From CAWEHT01 sp963808455 (GTDB lineage: Bacteria > Chloroflexota > Anaerolineae > CG2-30-64-16): a DNA stretch of 6,596 nt. Made by a program: the position numbers and the translations under genes. Under the pieces are notes generated by a model that was not told where the DNA came from, did no database searches, and worked only from the letters and a program-made list of their open reading frames with translations. Below are positions 5,696 to 6,596 of the stretch, piece after piece. The stretch spans positions 1 to 6,596 of the forward strand of contig CAWEHT010000421.1 in NCBI GenBank assembly GCA_963808455.1, written 5' to 3'. Numbering within the stretch: position 1 is the first letter of the stretch; each line of letters opens with the position of its first letter.

Positions 5696-5958
5696 TCGTA
5701 GCAGGCATCTTCAATGTGGCGGGCGCCATCCTGGTCGAGGCAGGCCTGAGCTTCCTGGGCGTGGGGATCGGCCCGCCGCTGCCGAGCTGGGGCAACATGA
5801 TGAATGGGTCGCTCGGCAATTTCGCCGATGCCCCCTGGCTCGTCGTAACGCCGGGCATCTTCATCTTCCTGACCACGCTCTCCATCTTCCTCATCGGCGA
5901 TGGCCTGCGCGACGCCCTGGACCCCTGGGTGACCGAGACGAAGAGCGAGCGCTGGTAG
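5692..5958 (+). CDS. ABC importer permease, DppC type, C-terminal fragment after the second frameshift
   Basis: This is the last 88 residues of the DppC-type permease, in the third reading frame used by this gene. They read VIVAGIFNVAGAILVEAGLS, FLGVGIGPPLPSWGNMMN, PWLVVTPGIFIFLTTLSIF and IGDGLRDALDPWVTETKS. These are the family's C-terminal helices with the conserved FLG.G..pP.PsWG and the terminal GDgLRDaLDP. The bridge between this piece and the upstream one (about 5629-5691) is coded in yet another frame and holds the second half of the EAA loop (WRIMYSHILPNVSSI). Removing one T at 5691 restores SSIVIVAGIF. There is no natural start at 5692; it is only the point where homology enters this frame. 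The stop is TAG at 5956-5958. No ATPase gene (DppD/DppF type) follows. Confidence 0.85.
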   Translation: MIVAGIFNVAGAILVEAGLSFLGVGIGPPLPSWGNMMNGSLGNFADAPWLVVTPGIFIFLTTLSIFLIGDGLRDALDPWVTETKSERW

Positions 5959-6100
5959 GGAAGGGCGGGCCCGAGGGCGTCCCATCTGGGCGTCACATAT
6001 CTTGGGGCAGGGCGAAATCATGTTGCGCGGCCACGCCAGGCCAGCAGCCTGAGTCGCGTCCATTCAGCCCGGCTCTCGCTGTCCCGGCGCGCTGATTCAT

Positions 6101-6136
6101 ACAGGATGGACAGGATAGGCCGGATAGACAGGATGT
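6101..6136 (+). repeat. Four-unit 9-bp tandem repeat, ACAGGATGG family
   Basis: The units are ACAGGATGG (6101), ACAGGATAG (6110), GCCGGATAG (6119) and ACAGGATGT (6128), in register with no gaps. It is followed by the ATCCCC-TTC-GGGGAT hairpin and ATCTTCGTGTCC, which recalls the TTCTTCGTG units at 1919-1961. Such ACAGGAT tandem blocks are familiar intergenic sequence in Chloroflexota and some other phyla. Their function is unknown to me. Confidence 0.75.
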
Positions 6137-6231
6137 CTCTTGGGCTGATCCATCCCCTTCGGGGATCTTCGTGTCCGTCCCGTCGAATCGTCTCCACCGT
6201 GTGATGGCGGCCGGGCTCAACGGCGCGCACT

Positions 6232-6261
6232 GCCCCCATTGCAGTTGCCACGCAGGGGGGC
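6232..6261. repeat. Inverted repeat (hairpin) downstream of the toxin gene
   Basis: GCCCCC (6232-6237) pairs with GGGGGC (6256-6261), and inside it TGC (6240-6242) pairs with GCA (6252-6254) around a 9-nt loop. It lies 37 bp past the toxin stop on the minus strand and 273 bp past the dppC stop on the plus strand, so it could end either transcript. The lack of a T-tract makes this uncertain. Confidence 0.35.
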
Positions 6262-6297
6262 CTGTGCAGCACCATGCAACGGCCCTTTGTCTTGGGG

Positions 6298-6570
6298 CTA
6301 TCCCAGGTCGCGGTAGGCACGGCCCCTGGGCGCGATCTCGATGACGAGGATAATCAGCCGGTCTTCCTTCACGACGTAGATGATGCGCCAGTCGCCCACG
6401 CGCAGCCGGTACAAGTCTTTGTAGCCGGCCAGCTTCTCGACTCCCGGTGGCCGCGGGTCGAGCTCGAGCTCATGCGCCTTAGCCAGAAAGCGGCCACGAA
6501 GCTCCGCATCTACCCTGCGTAGGACCTTCTGTGGTCCGCGGTCGAAGAGCACGCGCCAACGGCTAGGCAT
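6298..6570 (-). CDS. RelE/ParE-superfamily toxin of a type II toxin-antitoxin module
   Basis: This complete 90-residue basic protein has the full RelE/ParE layout: first strand WRVLFDRGPQKVLRRVD (5-21), helices LRGRFLAKAHELELDPRPPG (24-43), then KLAGYKDLYRLRVGDWRIIY (46-65), and the final strand LIILVIEIAPRGRAYRDL (72-89). The YRLRVGDWRIIY core is the family's most diagnostic stretch. Basic residues of the expected active face are Arg55, Arg57, Arg62, Arg82 and Arg84, with Tyr86 near the C-terminus; the usual His of the ..gHR..vY ending is Pro81 here. RelE members cleave mRNA on the ribosome while ParE members poison gyrase, and sequence alone does not settle which this is. The ATG overlaps the end of an upstream frame by 8 nt and has GAGGG (6583-6579) 8 nt upstream, so translation is probably coupled to the antitoxin. 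It is convergent with the importer operon. Confidence 0.9.
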   Translation of the reverse strand: MPSRWRVLFDRGPQKVLRRVDAELRGRFLAKAHELELDPRPPGVEKLAGYKDLYRLRVGDWRIIYVVKEDRLIILVIEIAPRGRAYRDLG

Positions 6571-6596
6571 CCAACAGGCCCTCGTCGCGGAGCTCG
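6563..6596 (-). CDS. Probable antitoxin, last ten codons (rest outside window)
   Basis: On the minus strand the frame entering from the window edge reads ELRDEGLLDA and stops at TAG (6565-6563), overlapping the toxin ATG (6570-6568) by 8 nt. A short acidic ending that overlaps the toxin start is the usual antitoxin-first arrangement of type II modules. Too little is visible to assign a family (RHH, Phd/YefM or other). Confidence 0.55.
   Translation of the reverse strand, partial: ELRDEGLLDA

Larger units (their letters stand above)
5959..6297. other. Intergenic stretch between the importer operon and the convergent toxin gene
   Basis: I see no credible protein gene here: the frames that cross it are arginine/proline-rich with no family signature. 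It holds a 9-bp tandem repeat (6101-6136), a small hairpin ATCCCC-TTC-GGGGAT (6152-6166), and a longer hairpin at 6232-6261, listed separately. Neither hairpin is followed by a T-run on either strand, so a classical intrinsic terminator for the convergent genes is not evident. Confidence 0.6.

Noticed and set aside
2320..5700. Programmed ribosomal frameshifting as the cause of the split genes
   Set aside because: The sites lack slippery heptamers and nearby stimulators, go in both directions, and occur five times in one operon.
6152..6166. Intrinsic terminator of the importer operon
   Set aside because: The 6-bp stem is about 190 bp past the stop codon and has no following T-run on either strand.

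Overview
The window is high-GC bacterial DNA and reads best as accessory chromosome from a Chloroflexota-type organism. That placement is an inference. It rests on a CHASE4-type sensor kinase remnant, on dipeptide-type permeases with long extracytoplasmic insertions between the first two membrane helices, and on 9-nt-period intergenic repeats of a kind I associate with such genomes. No marker gene fixes the taxonomy.

Layout, left to right. (1) 1-741: the 3' part of a succinate dehydrogenase / fumarate reductase flavoprotein gene (sdhA), open and normal to its C-terminus. (2) 738-766: a good sigma70-like promoter sitting on the sdhA stop codon. (3) About 813-1671: the wreck of a membrane sensor histidine kinase. 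The distal half of a CHASE4 domain runs, in a different frame, straight into the second helix of the dimerisation domain and an intact HATPase domain. The membrane helices, HAMP and phospho-acceptor His are missing. (4) 1672-1828: an AT-richer spacer with a weak promoter candidate and a strong Shine-Dalgarno plus ATG. (5) 1829-5958: an oligopeptide/dipeptide-type ABC importer operon of lipoprotein solute-binding protein, DppB-type permease and DppC-type permease. The spacings are 39 and 2 bp. (6) 5959-6297: an intergenic stretch with a 9-bp tandem repeat and two hairpins. (7) 6298-6596, minus strand: a RelE/ParE-type toxin overlapping the last codons of its probable antitoxin, which runs off the window.

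The dominant oddity is broken reading frames. The importer operon carries five single-base indels (near 2325, 2674, 4508, 5629 and 5691). At every one the protein family signature continues at once in another frame, with no loss of conserved sequence. With those bases corrected the three genes encode a binding protein of about 600 residues and permeases of 348 and 358 residues, all normal sizes. The pattern suits sequencing/assembly error or very recent decay better than old pseudogenes. The kinase, by contrast, has lost whole domains.

Functionally, the binding protein would be lipid-anchored outside the membrane and hand a peptide or similar solute to the DppB/DppC pore. The DppD/DppF-type ATPases needed for transport are not in the window. 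The toxin-antitoxin pair and the sdhA end are unrelated neighbours. I found no clearly new system here.
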